From contig OV884059.1 in NCBI GenBank assembly GCA_930367215.1, positions 7,650,945 to 7,714,944 of the forward strand: a stretch of DNA of 64,000 bases, read 5' to 3'. The notes below the pieces were generated by a model. It did not search any database. It was not told the DNA's origin and was given only the letters and a program-made list of their open reading frames with translations. Shown here piece after piece: positions 49,100 through 59,159 of this stretch (positions within the stretch are counted from its first letter, which is position 1; each line of letters begins with the position of its first letter). Both the position numbers and the translations under genes were made by a program. The DNA comes from Pollenia angustigena. Lineage: Eukaryota > Arthropoda > Insecta > Diptera > Polleniidae.

Positions 49100-50199
49100 A
49101 GATACAAGATGAGTATTTACTTGCGAAATAAAATTTAACCGTTTTTCTTGTTGTATTTTTCACCGTCTTCTAAAAATTACACATACATATAAAGACATTT
49201 TTTATACACTTAAGCATTTTATTTAGTCATCGCTGTATTTTTTCGAACTAATAATCATAGAGAAAAATAGTTGTATTGATTTCGTATTATTTTCATAAAC
49301 AATGATGTCAAATTATAATTTGAAATTATAATAAATATGTATGTTATTTCATAAAAAAGTTCGGTGTTCGGTAAAGTTCGGTAAAAATATCGCCGAACAC
49401 CGAACTTTGACTGAACATAATTTTTTGCCGAACTCCGTAACCGAACCCGAACGTTCGGTCGGACACTACTAAACATTATGCATAAAGAATTGCATTTACA
49501 CGCTTACAAGGTGCAATTGACTCAAGAACTAAAGCGTCTTGACCATTCCAAACGTCGTTAATGGTCAGAATGGTGGCAAGAAATGGCAACAGTGGATGAT
49601 AAATTTTCGAAGGAAATCATGTTCAGTGATGAGGCACATTTTCACCTCTGTGGATTCGTCAATTAGCAGAATTGACGCATTTGGGCGAATGATAATCCAA
49701 GAGGGATTGTCGAAAACCAATGCACCCACAAATAGTGACTGTTTGATGAGGCTTATGGGCTGGCGGCATCATCAAGCCGTATTTTTTCCAAAATAGGGCC
49801 GGTCAGGCGGTTACTGTGAATGGTGTTCGCTATCGTGAGATGATTACGAACTTTTTACGGCCCGAATTGGAAGATATGGATGTGGACGATATGTGGTTTC
49901 AATAGGACGGTGCCACTTGCCACACTTCTAACGAAACAATGGCTCTTTTGCGCGACAAATTCAATAGTCGTAGTTATCTCACGCAGTGGCGATGTCATTT
50001 GGCCGCCAAGATCATGTGATTTGGCACCGTTGGACTTCTTTCTTTGGGGTTATTTGAAAGAAAAGGTGTATGTCGCTAAGCCAGCAACAATTCAAGAGCT
50101 AAAGGATGAGAGAATTCGGCACATTAACCGGATAGAACCTCAATTTTGCCTCAGCGTCATCGAAAATACATAATTGAACCATACCAATATTATCATGAT

Positions 50200-51094
50200 A
50201 AAAAGAAATGACAATTATTTCCTATAGTCAAGACTATAGAATAATCTATACACAAGTAGTAAATTATAGTCCAAATTTTATGAGTTGAATGGGTTAATCA
50301 GCATATTTTTTTTGAACATCAAACATATCAGAAAAACTATTGCACCTGTAACTATGTGTGTATGTGTGCCCCCATTGTTAACTGATCTTTATCCCTGTTC
50401 TCAATTTCCAGTGTATGTTCCATATTGTTTTAAACAATTTTTTTTTTATCTTTTGATTTTTGGCTTAGACATGCACATTTGTGGATAAATCCATATGAAT
50501 GTATGCATCAATAATATATTTGCACATAAACACACACATACACTTAAAGCTATTCACATGCATTTTGTTGTCATTCATGTATTGAAATATTTGCTACATT
50601 ATGTTGCATATTTGTTAGGATTTATTTGCATAGTTTAAGGCTTGTTGTCGTTTGTGTTTGTAGTTTTTTTCGGTATTATTTCCTGTATTGATGTAAGATT
50701 TTGCCAAATGACACAGTTTTTTTTTGTTTTTTTTTTTTTTTAATAAATGTAGATCCCAAAATGTAACACAAAATTTGCAATTTTATTGTCAGTCATAGAA
50801 TTGGGAAGGAAATTGTAAAAAAAGATAAAATGTTTTGTTTAAGATTTAGATGATAAGAAAATTATAATTGAAAAGAGAAACTTTTAGGTTTTTTAATTGT
50901 TCTGAAGGACAAATCAGAGAAGGCAATTGTTGAGTAAGATCTTGGGGTTTAATTGATTAATATACAAATAATTTATAAGTCCTTGTTTGGTCCTCACTGT
51001 TCTGTTTTTTTTTCAAATAACTGCTGACATGCATTTTGTATTGCTTTACGTTTGTCATTTGTTTTCAAAAGACTGCTGCATTTTATTCGATATA
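50200..51094. other. Non-coding DNA
   Basis: A few ctatagtc words lie near 50222-50280, and a T run near 50717-50741. The 67-codon ORF at 50285-50488 has no domain. Confidence 0.45.
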
Positions 51095-51226
51095 AAGTGT
51101 GTCCCAAAATTAACACAAGATTTGAATTAAATACAAAACACAGTTGTTAGTCTTTTTTTAGGGCTGCCAACATTTTACTGCACAATTGGCGACAAATTCA
51201 AATCTTGTATTAATTTTGGGACACCC
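51095..51226. mobile_element. MITE with TA flanks, about 132 bp
   Basis: Left gtgtcccaaaattaacacaa is mirrored by the right end, which reversed reads gtgtcccaaaattaatacaa; both continue gatttgaatt. TA lies on both sides (51093-51094, 51227-51228). It is non-coding and Tc1/mariner-type by the TA target. Confidence 0.8.
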
Positions 51227-51229
51227 TAA

Positions 51230-52025
51230 TTCAAATTGTAACGTTACTGACTGATTCATCATCGTACAGCCTAATTGCCTAAAGCTAAATAGTTGAATTT
51301 GTACTGGAGGTTAGCTCACGCCGCCAAATCGATCCACTAAGACGGGATTTTTGCAAATTCGAATGTTTAAAGGGTAAAAAGGGCAAAAACGTATAAATTT
51401 GCTTACCTCATATCTCCTAAACCTAATGAGATAAAAAAAAAAATTCAATACTTTTCGTTGTCCATTAGAAACACAAGCGTACAAGTGTCTGGTACTTTTT
51501 AGAAATACGGTAACTTTTGGGGAGTAAACGGCTTAAACCAATAATTTAAAACTTTTTTGCCCCATCTATCTTTTAAGCCAAAAAACATAAAAATACAAAT
51601 TATATCACATTCGTAACTTATCTAAAAAATACAAATATGAGTTTTAGGGAGGAAAATCGTACCTTTTTTTCTTGGTACTTTTTTTTACAAAAAAATTTTT
51701 TTTTATTCATTGACATAAACGTTGTGAATTGTGAACTCCTTCTGCAATAATGAAATTTTTGATACTTTAACGGGGAGAAAAAAATTATCAAAAAGGGGAA
51801 ATCAGGAAAATAAATTTTTTTTATATTTTTGTTTATTATTCTACATGTGGAACTTTTTGAATTTCCTTTGTTTAGAACATAAGTGAAGTCTTTAGTCAAG
51901 AAATTTGCGTATTCAATAGACATAACTATACTGCAGTCTATAGTCGGGACTATAATGTTTTCTAAAGATGAAACTATATTCTATTCCCCAGAGCAAAATA
52001 CAGTGTCGTCGTAGTGTAGTCTACA
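51230..52025. other. Non-coding DNA
   Basis: The 101-codon - strand ORF at 51618-51923 is Lys/Phe/Ile-rich with no domain. Loose GACTATAGTC words occur near 51930-52030. Confidence 0.45.
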
Positions 52026-52029
52026 GTCA

Positions 52030-52600
52030 CGACCATAGTGAAGTTTTATGCAGAAGCAATAAAAACAGCACTACAAGAAGAAAAACAAATATTATTTTCA
52101 TGTTAAAAAGTGAAATAAAAAGCAAAAATTCCCGAATTCTTTTTGTTAAAATTATTATAGATAGTAGAATGATTACGAAGTCCAATAAATGAGAGTTCTT
52201 CTGTAAACACAGGGTGAAATACAACAAATATGAAACAAACATGTGTAAAGAACGGGTGGGTAAGGGAATGCAAAGTAATCCAATAATCAGCCTTATTACG
52301 GTTGTCGTAGTCGTAGACGACTGTGTCGTTTTTTGTAATACACTAAAGTAAAACATAACCTGTGTTACTAAAGCTACTCCAAAAAACGACTTAGTCGTTT
52401 ATGACAACGACAACCGTAATAAGGCTGAATAATATTCTCCCTCTCTCTGGTTCCCTGGGGTTTAGTGCTTAGGATTGAATTAATCTTCTTTCGGATTATT
52501 TCAAGTACGAGTTTGGCATTAAAACCAACTTGGAAATTCTTGAATCAAGCACAGTTTGAGATTAATTTGTAACTCACTTTTACTTAAGTCAATCACGTTT
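52030..52600 (-). repeat. Dispersed repeat copy, inverted partner of 55500-55925
   Basis: Reversed, it shares aagtaaaagtga, tgtgcttgattcaagaattt, cccttacccacccgttc, tgtttacagaagaac and tagtgctgtt in the same order as 55.50-55.92 kb. It is interrupted by the MITE at 52286-52430, which the partner lacks. The direct words cggattattt(c/t)aagtacg occur near 52491 and 52600. Confidence 0.7.
52286..52430. mobile_element. MITE, about 145 bp, inserted in the 52-kb repeat
   Basis: Ends atcagccttattacggttgt and, reversed, attcagccttattacggttg continue through tcgt.gtc.ta.acgac. The partner repeat near 55.65 kb lacks this segment, which supports an insertion. Target duplication is probably short and A/T-rich (aata), but not certain. 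Confidence 0.75.
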
Positions 52601-52739
52601 TCGGATTATTTTAAGTACGGGGCACTTCAATAATTCATACTTAAACCAAGTATTCTCCTCTTTATTAAAGAAAATCTGTACCTACCGTACTATTTATACC
52701 GCTTTGTTTTGATTTAAGTACGGATGGTTTAATTGGCCA

Positions 52740-53060
52740 GCTCGTTCTGTGATTTAACAGCTTTGGACTACTTTTTGTGGGGGTACGTCAAATCTCTGGT
52801 CTTTGATGATAATTAAGCAACGACTGATCATCTAGCAGCCAACATTCGATGCACTATAGACCAAATAAGATCGGGTATGTTAAAAAAGTGGTGCATAATA
52901 AGACTGACAGGATGGGGTTCATTAGGCTCAGTTTCGGAGGCCTTGTGCCAGAAATTATTTTAACTTTAAGTGGCATGCAATTTGTAAATTCAGTGAACAT
53001 TTTGGCCATTCCATAGAATTTGTTGTGTTTGAAAAAAAAGAAGTTTAAGGCCTTTAAATA
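52740..53060 (+). pseudogene. mariner/Tc1-like transposase C-terminal relic
   Basis: One + strand frame from about 52748 reads CDLTALDYFLWGYVKSLVF, the third catalytic Asp box and its conserved tail. After a stop it continues TTDHLAANIRCTIDQIRSGM, then an end resembling LxEIIF near 52950. This is the usual C-terminus of mariner-type transposases. The DNA-binding part and first two Asp boxes are missing. Confidence 0.75.
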
Positions 53061-53069
53061 AAAACACCC

Positions 53070-54185
53070 CTGATATTCAAAACTATAGTGGATTCTATAG
53101 CTGAGTCTATAGTGTAGTCTATCAGTGCCTTCTAACAGTCTTATTTTTAGTTTTTTTTTTTTTTTTTTTGAAAGAGTCAAGTCTTTTGAATTTCAAAGTT
53201 TAAATGCTTGCACATTTTGAAATTTCCCCAAAAACGTTTAATCCTTTAAATTAGCTGCAATTTACTAGCTTTTTGATTACATACTAACTCACTGCAACAA
53301 CAAGCAATTTATTAGCACACGTATAAATATTAATAACTTCAAATACTGGGCATAGACAGCCAAACCGACCATTAACTGCATGCCTGGCATACCATTCAGG
53401 CATGCAATCAAATCAAACCGGAGAAAACCTTTCATGGAACACAAGTAACTTATATATTTGTTTAATATTACTTGCAACGTGCCACAGCAGTTACTTGCAA
53501 CAACAAACATGTGTGTGCACATTCTTATGCACTTGTCAGTTTGGTGCCTGTTGAGTCTTTGTGAATCGTACACATTAAACGGAAATGTCAAGTCACAAAT
53601 ATTTATTGAAAAAGACACTATATTCTCTATTGTTTGATGTTGGAAAGACAACAACATGTTTCGCTTGCTGTAAGTCACCCAATCCCCAAAGTCAGGCTTG
53701 TTTTGCATTTTGTCTTCCTTCATGTTCAAAATTTAATATGCAACAGCAGTTTTTGTTGCCAAACACAAAAATGTAAATGTGTAATTGTATTTTAATAACA
53801 TCAATTCATAACTGCCACGATATTTATGAAGAGTTTTGCAATTAAATGCAAATTACTTCGGTGGAAATTTGTAGATTTTGTTAAAAAAAAAAATTCAATT
53901 TCGAAGGAAATAAAAGCTTTAAAAGGAATTCCTTATAAAGAGAAAAAAAGTTCAGGCTATTAGCAAGACTGAAAACTAGAACATAACGGAACTAGAGGAA
54001 ATTGGCTTCAAAACGAGTAAAAGCCAATAGACAGTGATAGGCAATTTTGCATGTACGAAATGCTGCTTGAACGTTTTAAAAAGAAGACATTGAATCATGA
54101 CTGGCGATGACAAATGAATCCATTGTGATAACATGAAGCGAAGTGAAGCTCGGCTATACAGCAGAATTAACGTCAAAGGTAAATA
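53070..54185. other. Non-coding DNA, largely unrepeated
   Basis: A 146-codon - strand ORF at 53289-53729 has balanced composition but no recognisable domain and no start context or splice signal that would support it. A long T run lies at about 53150-53169. Confidence 0.4.
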
Positions 54186-54189
54186 CCCA

Positions 54190-55265
54190 TTTCCCGCCGG
54201 GGGATATGCTGCGCTACGGGGACGTAGTTAAATATTCCAACCTCTTGTTGTTACATCCCCTGAGCTAAAAGTTTTCTGCTTTGGTTATTTAGTTAACCTT
54301 AGTGCTTTAATGTACTGGCATTCTCATCGGATTTTACATTTAAAAAACCAGCTAAATGCGGCCTGGGTTGCACCAAAATTTTAAAACACAGAACTCCTTG
54401 GGTTTCAATGAACTTCAAGGGGTTTGAAATGATTCCTGTCTTTCAGGATGATTGTCTCTGCGGAAGCATTGGTTTTTTGATAGAAGTTTGGTTTTCAGTA
54501 AGTTGTTTGTTCACCGTCCAATGCGGGAGTGCCTGTTTTAGGGCATAAACTTACAAAAAACGGGTTCAAACAATATTAGCTGTTTTGACGAAGAGATACT
54601 ATCGGGTGGCGTAAACCCAAAGTGTAGATAAGATCGGCATGTGGATGGCCGTAGATGGTCTTGCTGGGTGCAGTGGAGATTAGATAGCTCCGGCTTCTAA
54701 ACAAGGGGTGTTTTGGTAGATTATACACTCGAACTGCTACCTGTGTGTTCAAATTATCCTTCACTCATGCAGGGGTATTTGGTAAGTGCTTAATATTAAC
54801 ACGTTAATCGATATCACAGTTGATCTCCCGGGGGATGTGTTGCGCCTCTTAGGGGGGCGTTGCTAAGCGGCTTGGGGATCTTACCTTTGTCGACATTTAC
54901 TGGGGTGAATAACAGATGCAAGCAACCTGGGATGCCCAAACACCAAACAATTTCAAGCGCGTACAAAGTAACCAGAATACTTTTTGGTTACGGGAGTCAG
55001 AGTCAGTAGGATGAGGCCTTCGTTAGTATGCTTCTTTGAAGGAAGCTTTTGGAAATACCGTGGTGGCTGTAATTTAAACCCAAAACCGCGGCAACGGTAA
55101 CGTAGGGTAACGGATTTTTCACACCTGTGGGAACGTTTGGCCAGTGAAGGAATCTCTAGGTGATATTGCTATTTATTGGTAGCTGCTTAAATTAACTATA
55201 GCAATGGAGGTTAGATAGCTCCTGCTCCTTAGGGAGTGGGGATTTCTTTTGGGGCGGAAAAGGGA
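54190..55265. repeat. G+C-richer island with two diverged tandem copies
   Basis: gggggatatgctgcgc near 54200 has a diverged partner gggggatgtgttgcgc near 54831. ttagatagctccggcttc near 54680 has a partner ttagatagctcctgctcc near 55211. Offsets of about 630 and 530 bp indicate two copies with an internal indel. A 30-bp match ties it to 44659-44688 (inverted). No ORF with a domain. It may be 5' leader sequence of a retroelement; that is inference. Confidence 0.5.
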
Positions 55266-55324
55266 AAATGTAACAAAGTGTGGCATTAATGCGAAATTGC
55301 TCATTTTAAGTATATGCACACACT

Positions 55325-55500
55325 ATCGTCTAGACTGTAGACAGCCAAATCTATAGACGAGACAGACTATAGTTCAATCTAAATACAAGACACAAAACGA
55401 GACTCAGGAGAAATCTACAGTCTAGACTTAAGTGAATCAAATTAGGTCGAGAACATATTAGGAGTATAAGTACTCTAAATTCAGGACTGTAGGTGGTCTA
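55325..55500. repeat. Short GACTATAGTC-type tract
   Basis: Words gtctagactgtagac, gacgagacagactatag and acagtctagacttaag cluster here, next to the dispersed repeat that follows. Confidence 0.5.
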
Positions 55501-55925
55501 TAATCCGAAAACGAGATTAACTTAAGTAAAAGTGACATGCAAATAAATCTCCAACTGTGCTTGATTCAAGAATTTCTAAGTTCTCCGAAACTAGATTGGG
55601 ATATACCCTAAACACTCACCCCAGATTATTAGAGATAGAGAATATTATTATTTGTTTACTTTACTTTCCCTTACCCACCCGTTCGTTATACAGGTTTGTT
55701 TCATCTTTGCTGCCTTCCCCCTTTGTTTACAGAAGAACTCTCATTTATTGGACAGCATGACCGATGAGGTTTTCGTAATCATTTTACTTTGTAAATTTGA
55801 TGTATTTAACTAGATAATTTTAACAAATAGAATTCGGGAATTTCTGCTTCTTATTTAACTTTATTAACATTAAAATAATCTATTTTATTTTTCGTGTAGT
55901 GTTGTTGTTGTTTCTGCACTAAACG
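55500..55925 (+). repeat. Dispersed repeat copy, inverted partner of 52030-52600
   Basis: Starts ataatccgaaaacgagatta and runs to tagtgttgttgttgtttctg. It matches the reversed 52-kb copy over its full length, without the MITE. The two copies face each other about 2.9 kb apart. They may be independent insertions or the ends of one larger inverted-repeat element. Confidence 0.7.
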
Positions 55926-55929
55926 AACA

Positions 55930-56815
55930 AACCGTTTTTACCTACTTTTTTTACTATTGTTGTTGTTTCTACAACAAACTTTGGATCGTTTTAAGTACTT
56001 TCGTGCTTAAATTTTCAAGTAGTAAGTGGAAAAAACTTAAATTTAGTTCGATTTTCTTCTTTCAGTCTAATTTTTTTCTTTGCTTAGAAAACTTTTTCGT
56101 TAAATGTTTAGCATAATTTGTTTTAACTTTTCTTTAAAAAACAAAACCAAGCACTTTTAAATCAATCAACAATTGATGCCACAACTTCAGTTTTAATAAA
56201 ACATGATAAAAATTGCAAATAAAAGAAGTGAGAAAAATTAATATTCAGCAAAGTTAACATTAATACGAGTATATTACTCTTGTAATAAACAACTGCAACA
56301 CATTCCCAAGCACTCGAACGACACTCGAAAAGACACGCACCCACTAAATATGAAAATGGCTGGGGTGCCAAACAACCAGCAGTAATAGACTGACTACATT
56401 TTTTTTAGTTTAAGTGGGAAATTTTTATATTGTGGCATATAGTTTAAACTACATTCACTATTTTACTGACTTTCCTACATTCTGTGCACAGTTCTTTATT
56501 TTATATAGTCGATATATTAGTAAAATAATAGTTTGTATGTATTTTTTTCTCCCTTAGTGTTTATTCAATTCAGCATTTTACCAGGGAATGGCTGGGAAAA
56601 AAAGGAACCAACTACATATAACTAACTGCTTGTTTAAACTCTTGTAAAATATGCGCACATGTGTCGCGCATTTTAATTAGATTTTATCGATATGACACCA
56701 ACAACAAGAAATCTAGTATATACAAAATACTTATGTGTATGAACTTTTAAAGTAATAGATACAAATATTAGAAAAGCTAAAACATTATTATACAGACTTT
56801 TGAGAGATACGTTTA
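55930..56815. other. Non-coding DNA
   Basis: Further tgttgttgtttct words follow the repeat. The 69-codon - strand ORF at 56162-56371 has no domain. Confidence 0.4.
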
Positions 56816-56819
56816 AGTA

Positions 56820-57745
56820 CAAGGTGGCGCAAAAGTTGTCAGCCGATTTTCTTTGAATGTAATTTTTTTTTAAAAATATAAATTTTTTTTACCCACCAAC
56901 CAATTGTAGGGGAATGAAATGAGAGATTAACTCACTGTTTATTGTTGGTGTTTTGTCTAAGCTTTGATATCTCTGCAAATAAAACTTAAGTGTTTGTAAT
57001 TCTTATTCGCTTTACATTTTTATTTGTATATCTTTCGCTTTTCCAAAGTCTTTGGGAAAATGTTTCCTAACGATCTGGCCTAAGCAACCAGTGAAGTGCG
57101 AATAGGAGCTGGATTACCACCCAACAATAAATTTCATTGATAAGTGAATGAATATTGGGAATTTGGTACACATAAATAATGAATAAAAAACTTTTTTTGC
57201 TTTTGGATTGTGTTTTTTTGCTGTCAAAAATTTTTTTATTTAGTAGAAATAATGATATCGAACAAGTGCACGCCGGCAAATTGATGAACATTGGGATCCG
57301 ATGTATGCCATTTTCCATCACTTTTGCCCGAACTTTCGGCGATAGGTTCCAGACGGATATTCTCTTTAAGGACGTCAAGAGTCAAAGGCTTGTTGACAAA
57401 GCCTCGTTACTTCAAGAAACCCCACAAAAAGAAGTCTAGAACAGATGAATCGGGCGACCTAGCGCTATAGCAAAAACGAAAGATTCGACAATACAGCACT
57501 CAGAATTTAATTTGTAGGTCGTGCCGTATGCACCGTTGCTCCGTCCTGTTGGAATTTCATGTTCTCTAGTCCCAACATGTCCAATTGAGGTAGGAGGAAG
57601 TTGTTGAACATGGCTCTCGTAAGCTCACCATCTACAGTAGTCGTTTGACCGGTGGCGTTTTCGAAATAAATAAGGCCCGATGACGCCTACAGCATAAACT
57701 TTGAGCGGGTCTTCGCGTCTTATATGCGGATTTTTGGTATAAAAA
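56820..57745 (-). pseudogene. mariner-like transposase relic, reverse strand
   Basis: Reading the - strand from about 57735: NPHIRREDPLKVYAVGVIG, then GQTTTVDGELTRAMFNNF near 57650, then MKFQQDGATVHTARPTN near 57560 (second Asp box), LLFVGFLE near 57420 in place of the third-box tail, and NKPLTLDVLKENIR near 57390. The end carries gacaacttttgcgccacctt, reversed from 56821, matching the end of the 24.1-24.7 kb relic. Several frameshifts and stops. The region before the second Asp box is only partly preserved and no start is present. Confidence 0.75.
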
Positions 57746-57789
57746 AAAACGATAGTTCTAACAAACCACTCTACCTATCCCTTTCTCTA

Positions 57790-58200
57790 CTCTACTGCCA
57801 TCCGGAACTACTTCGCAGTGTAGGTCAGCTTCTTCTGCTCTTCGATTAATTGCTGTCTAGCTAAATGCCTCTCCAGTTTCTTACGGACCCTCTCCGCTTC
57901 ACGAATTGTTTGCATTGCAAATGCTTCAATTAAATTTCTTGCGAATTCTCCTCCGATTTCATCATGTCCTTTCCAATAGTATACATTCTTTAATTAACAC
58001 CTGAGGTCGTCTTAAACCATGAGCGATAGGTTTAAAATCTCGGACATGTAAATGTTACGTTTTCCGATGTGTCCTCCCCGCTACATTATAAGCCACTTTG
58101 TGAGTTTTTCGGTCTTAGGAGCTGGAAGAAGCTTCTTTTTTATCAAGGAATTGCTTCTTTTTTTAGTTTTCTGCCCCGTGGAATCGATTTAACTAAAACA
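57790..58200 (-). pseudogene. Unrecognised pseudogene with a single conserved frame
   Basis: One - strand frame can be followed for about 135 codons with only four internal stops and otherwise protein-like content. It begins with a basic stretch (KKRSNSLIKKKLLPAPK), then TEKLTKWLIM-stop-RGGHIGKRNIYMSE, then VYYWKGHDEIGGEFARN followed by LIEAFAMQTIREAERVRKK and LERHLARQQLIEEQKKLTYT. The last part would form a charged amphipathic helix. G+C is higher than in the surroundings. I do not recognise the family. It could be a retrocopy of a host gene or part of an unknown mobile element. It lies about 1 kb upstream of the 59-kb exon on the other strand. Confidence 0.5.
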
Positions 58201-58309
58201 TCAATATGTGGGATTAACCTGAAACTCCATAAACGTTTGCGTTAATTCTCTCATGTTCTCCCATTTTGGTTCTCTCTCTCGCGCACTGTCTTATAGCTTT
58301 CCTTAACAC

Positions 58310-58466
58310 AGCGTTTACATTTGCCAGTACTGGCAAGACAGTAAGCATATACATATTAGTTGGCAAAACAATGCAAAAACAAAATAGCTGTAAAAGTGTT
58401 TATGTATTAGTGAAAAAGTTTGAATGAATTGCTACTGTCTTGCCAGTACTGGCAAATGTAAACGCT
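58310..58466. mobile_element. MITE, 157 bp, 37-bp inverted ends
   Basis: Left AGCGTTTACATTTGCCAGTA continuing ctggcaagacagta is matched exactly by the reversed right end. Each end contains the palindrome TTGCCAGTACTGGCAA. The interior is A/T-rich and non-coding. The target duplication is not clear. Near-identical ends suggest a fairly recent insertion. Confidence 0.85.
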
Positions 58467-58469
58467 ATG

Positions 58470-59031
58470 TAAGGCCTCTAAATTTCTTCTTATCTTTATT
58501 TGTATATTTGCTAAAGCTTTAGCAACTTAATGACTGAGAAAAATTGCTGCTTGCATGAAAATGGGTTAAAAAAAACACTACAAAGTCTTAGTATAAAGTT
58601 TAAAGCTTTTTGCGACGTTTGGGTTTTTGCTTATTCTCAAATTGGCGCTCCGAATAGGAGCACTGACATGCAAGCTCTTGTCATTAAAATTCGGTAATTT
58701 CGAGGTGGTCCACTTACGTTTGGCATTATCCTAGACAACGCTTTCGACACACTTGTAGCTTCTTTGCAAGCAGACTCTAGTTGGGTTTTAAAGAAGAACC
58801 TTCAATTCCGCCCAAATCCTTAAGGACTATGAATGATGGTATTTGTATCCTTTTTTTCTTTTTCTGTTTATGAAGTATACTCTCCAGTCTATAGATTAAA
58901 GCCAATATTAAAGTTGATTAGCTACTCTTGTCTTTAAAGTCTAGCCTTTTTATATTTACATTTTTTTAGATGTTTAGTTAATAATAATACCTTAAATTTA
59001 ACTAATTTATTTTCATTTTCTTATTTTTTTT
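58470..59031. other. Intron sequence upstream of the 59-kb exon
   Basis: No ORF or element. The last part is pyrimidine-rich with a branch-like actaat near 59001, as expected before a 3' splice site. Confidence 0.5.
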
Positions 59032-59159
59032 AGCTAAAATACCAAAGACATGAACTTCTTCTTTAGAGAATTTTGTAAATCCAAGCCTTAAAAACAACAC
59101 GTCAATAGAATCTAAACTATCCTGCCCCTAAATATTTCTTAATCCAAAAAACCACCTAA
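59032..59159 (+). promoter_or_regulatory. 3' splice site and 5' UTR of the host gene
   Basis: A T-rich tract ending tttttttag at 59033 makes a strong acceptor, so the first transcribed base of this exon would be 59034 and an untranslated exon should lie further upstream. The 126-bp leader to the ATG at 59160 holds one uORF. The alternative, that transcription starts within this exon, cannot be excluded from sequence alone. Confidence 0.65.
59050..59091 (+). CDS. Upstream ORF in the 5' UTR, 13 codons
   Basis: ATG at 59050 opens MNFFFREFCKSKP and stops at TAA 59089-59091. It is out of frame with the main ORF and ends 68 bp before its start. It could lower translation of the main ORF, but conservation is unknown. 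Confidence 0.4.
   Translation: MNFFFREFCKSKP

Larger units (their letters stand above)
47278..49468 (-). mobile_element. hAT element inside the mariner, with 8-bp duplication CTAAACAT
   Basis: Perfect 16-bp ends TAGTGTCCGACCGAAC are inverted at 47278 and 49453-49468. CTAAACAT flanks at 47270-47277 and 49469-49476 and fits the hAT nTnnnnAn preference. Subterminal aagttcggtaaa words recur at both ends. Only the BED zinc finger of the transposase survives. The element holds two further insertions (47586-47959 and 48243-49099), so its own sequence is about 1 kb. Confidence 0.9.
46896..50195 (+). pseudogene. mariner-like element, transposase broken by stops and a nested hAT
   Basis: The left end is aagggtgggttaattttaag after a TA. 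Transposase starts at 47009 with MERYTIEQRVEVIQAYENGR and YRALRDFFG, the N-terminal DNA-binding region. After a frameshift it runs to the hAT insertion site at 47277. Reading across the target duplication keeps the frame (SRSSLLNIMHKELHLHAYKV). Further on are MFSDEAHFHL near 49619 (first Asp), then MWFQ-stop-DGATCHT near 49890, where a TAG interrupts the second Asp box, then PRSCDLAPLDFFLWGY near 50008 (third Asp) and the end near 50173. Several frameshifts. No matching right terminal repeat is visible, so the 3' end may be truncated. Confidence 0.85.

Noticed and set aside
53289..53729. 146-codon - strand ORF
   Set aside because: Length is somewhat unusual for this composition, but no motif, signal or homology was recognised; conservation data would be needed.
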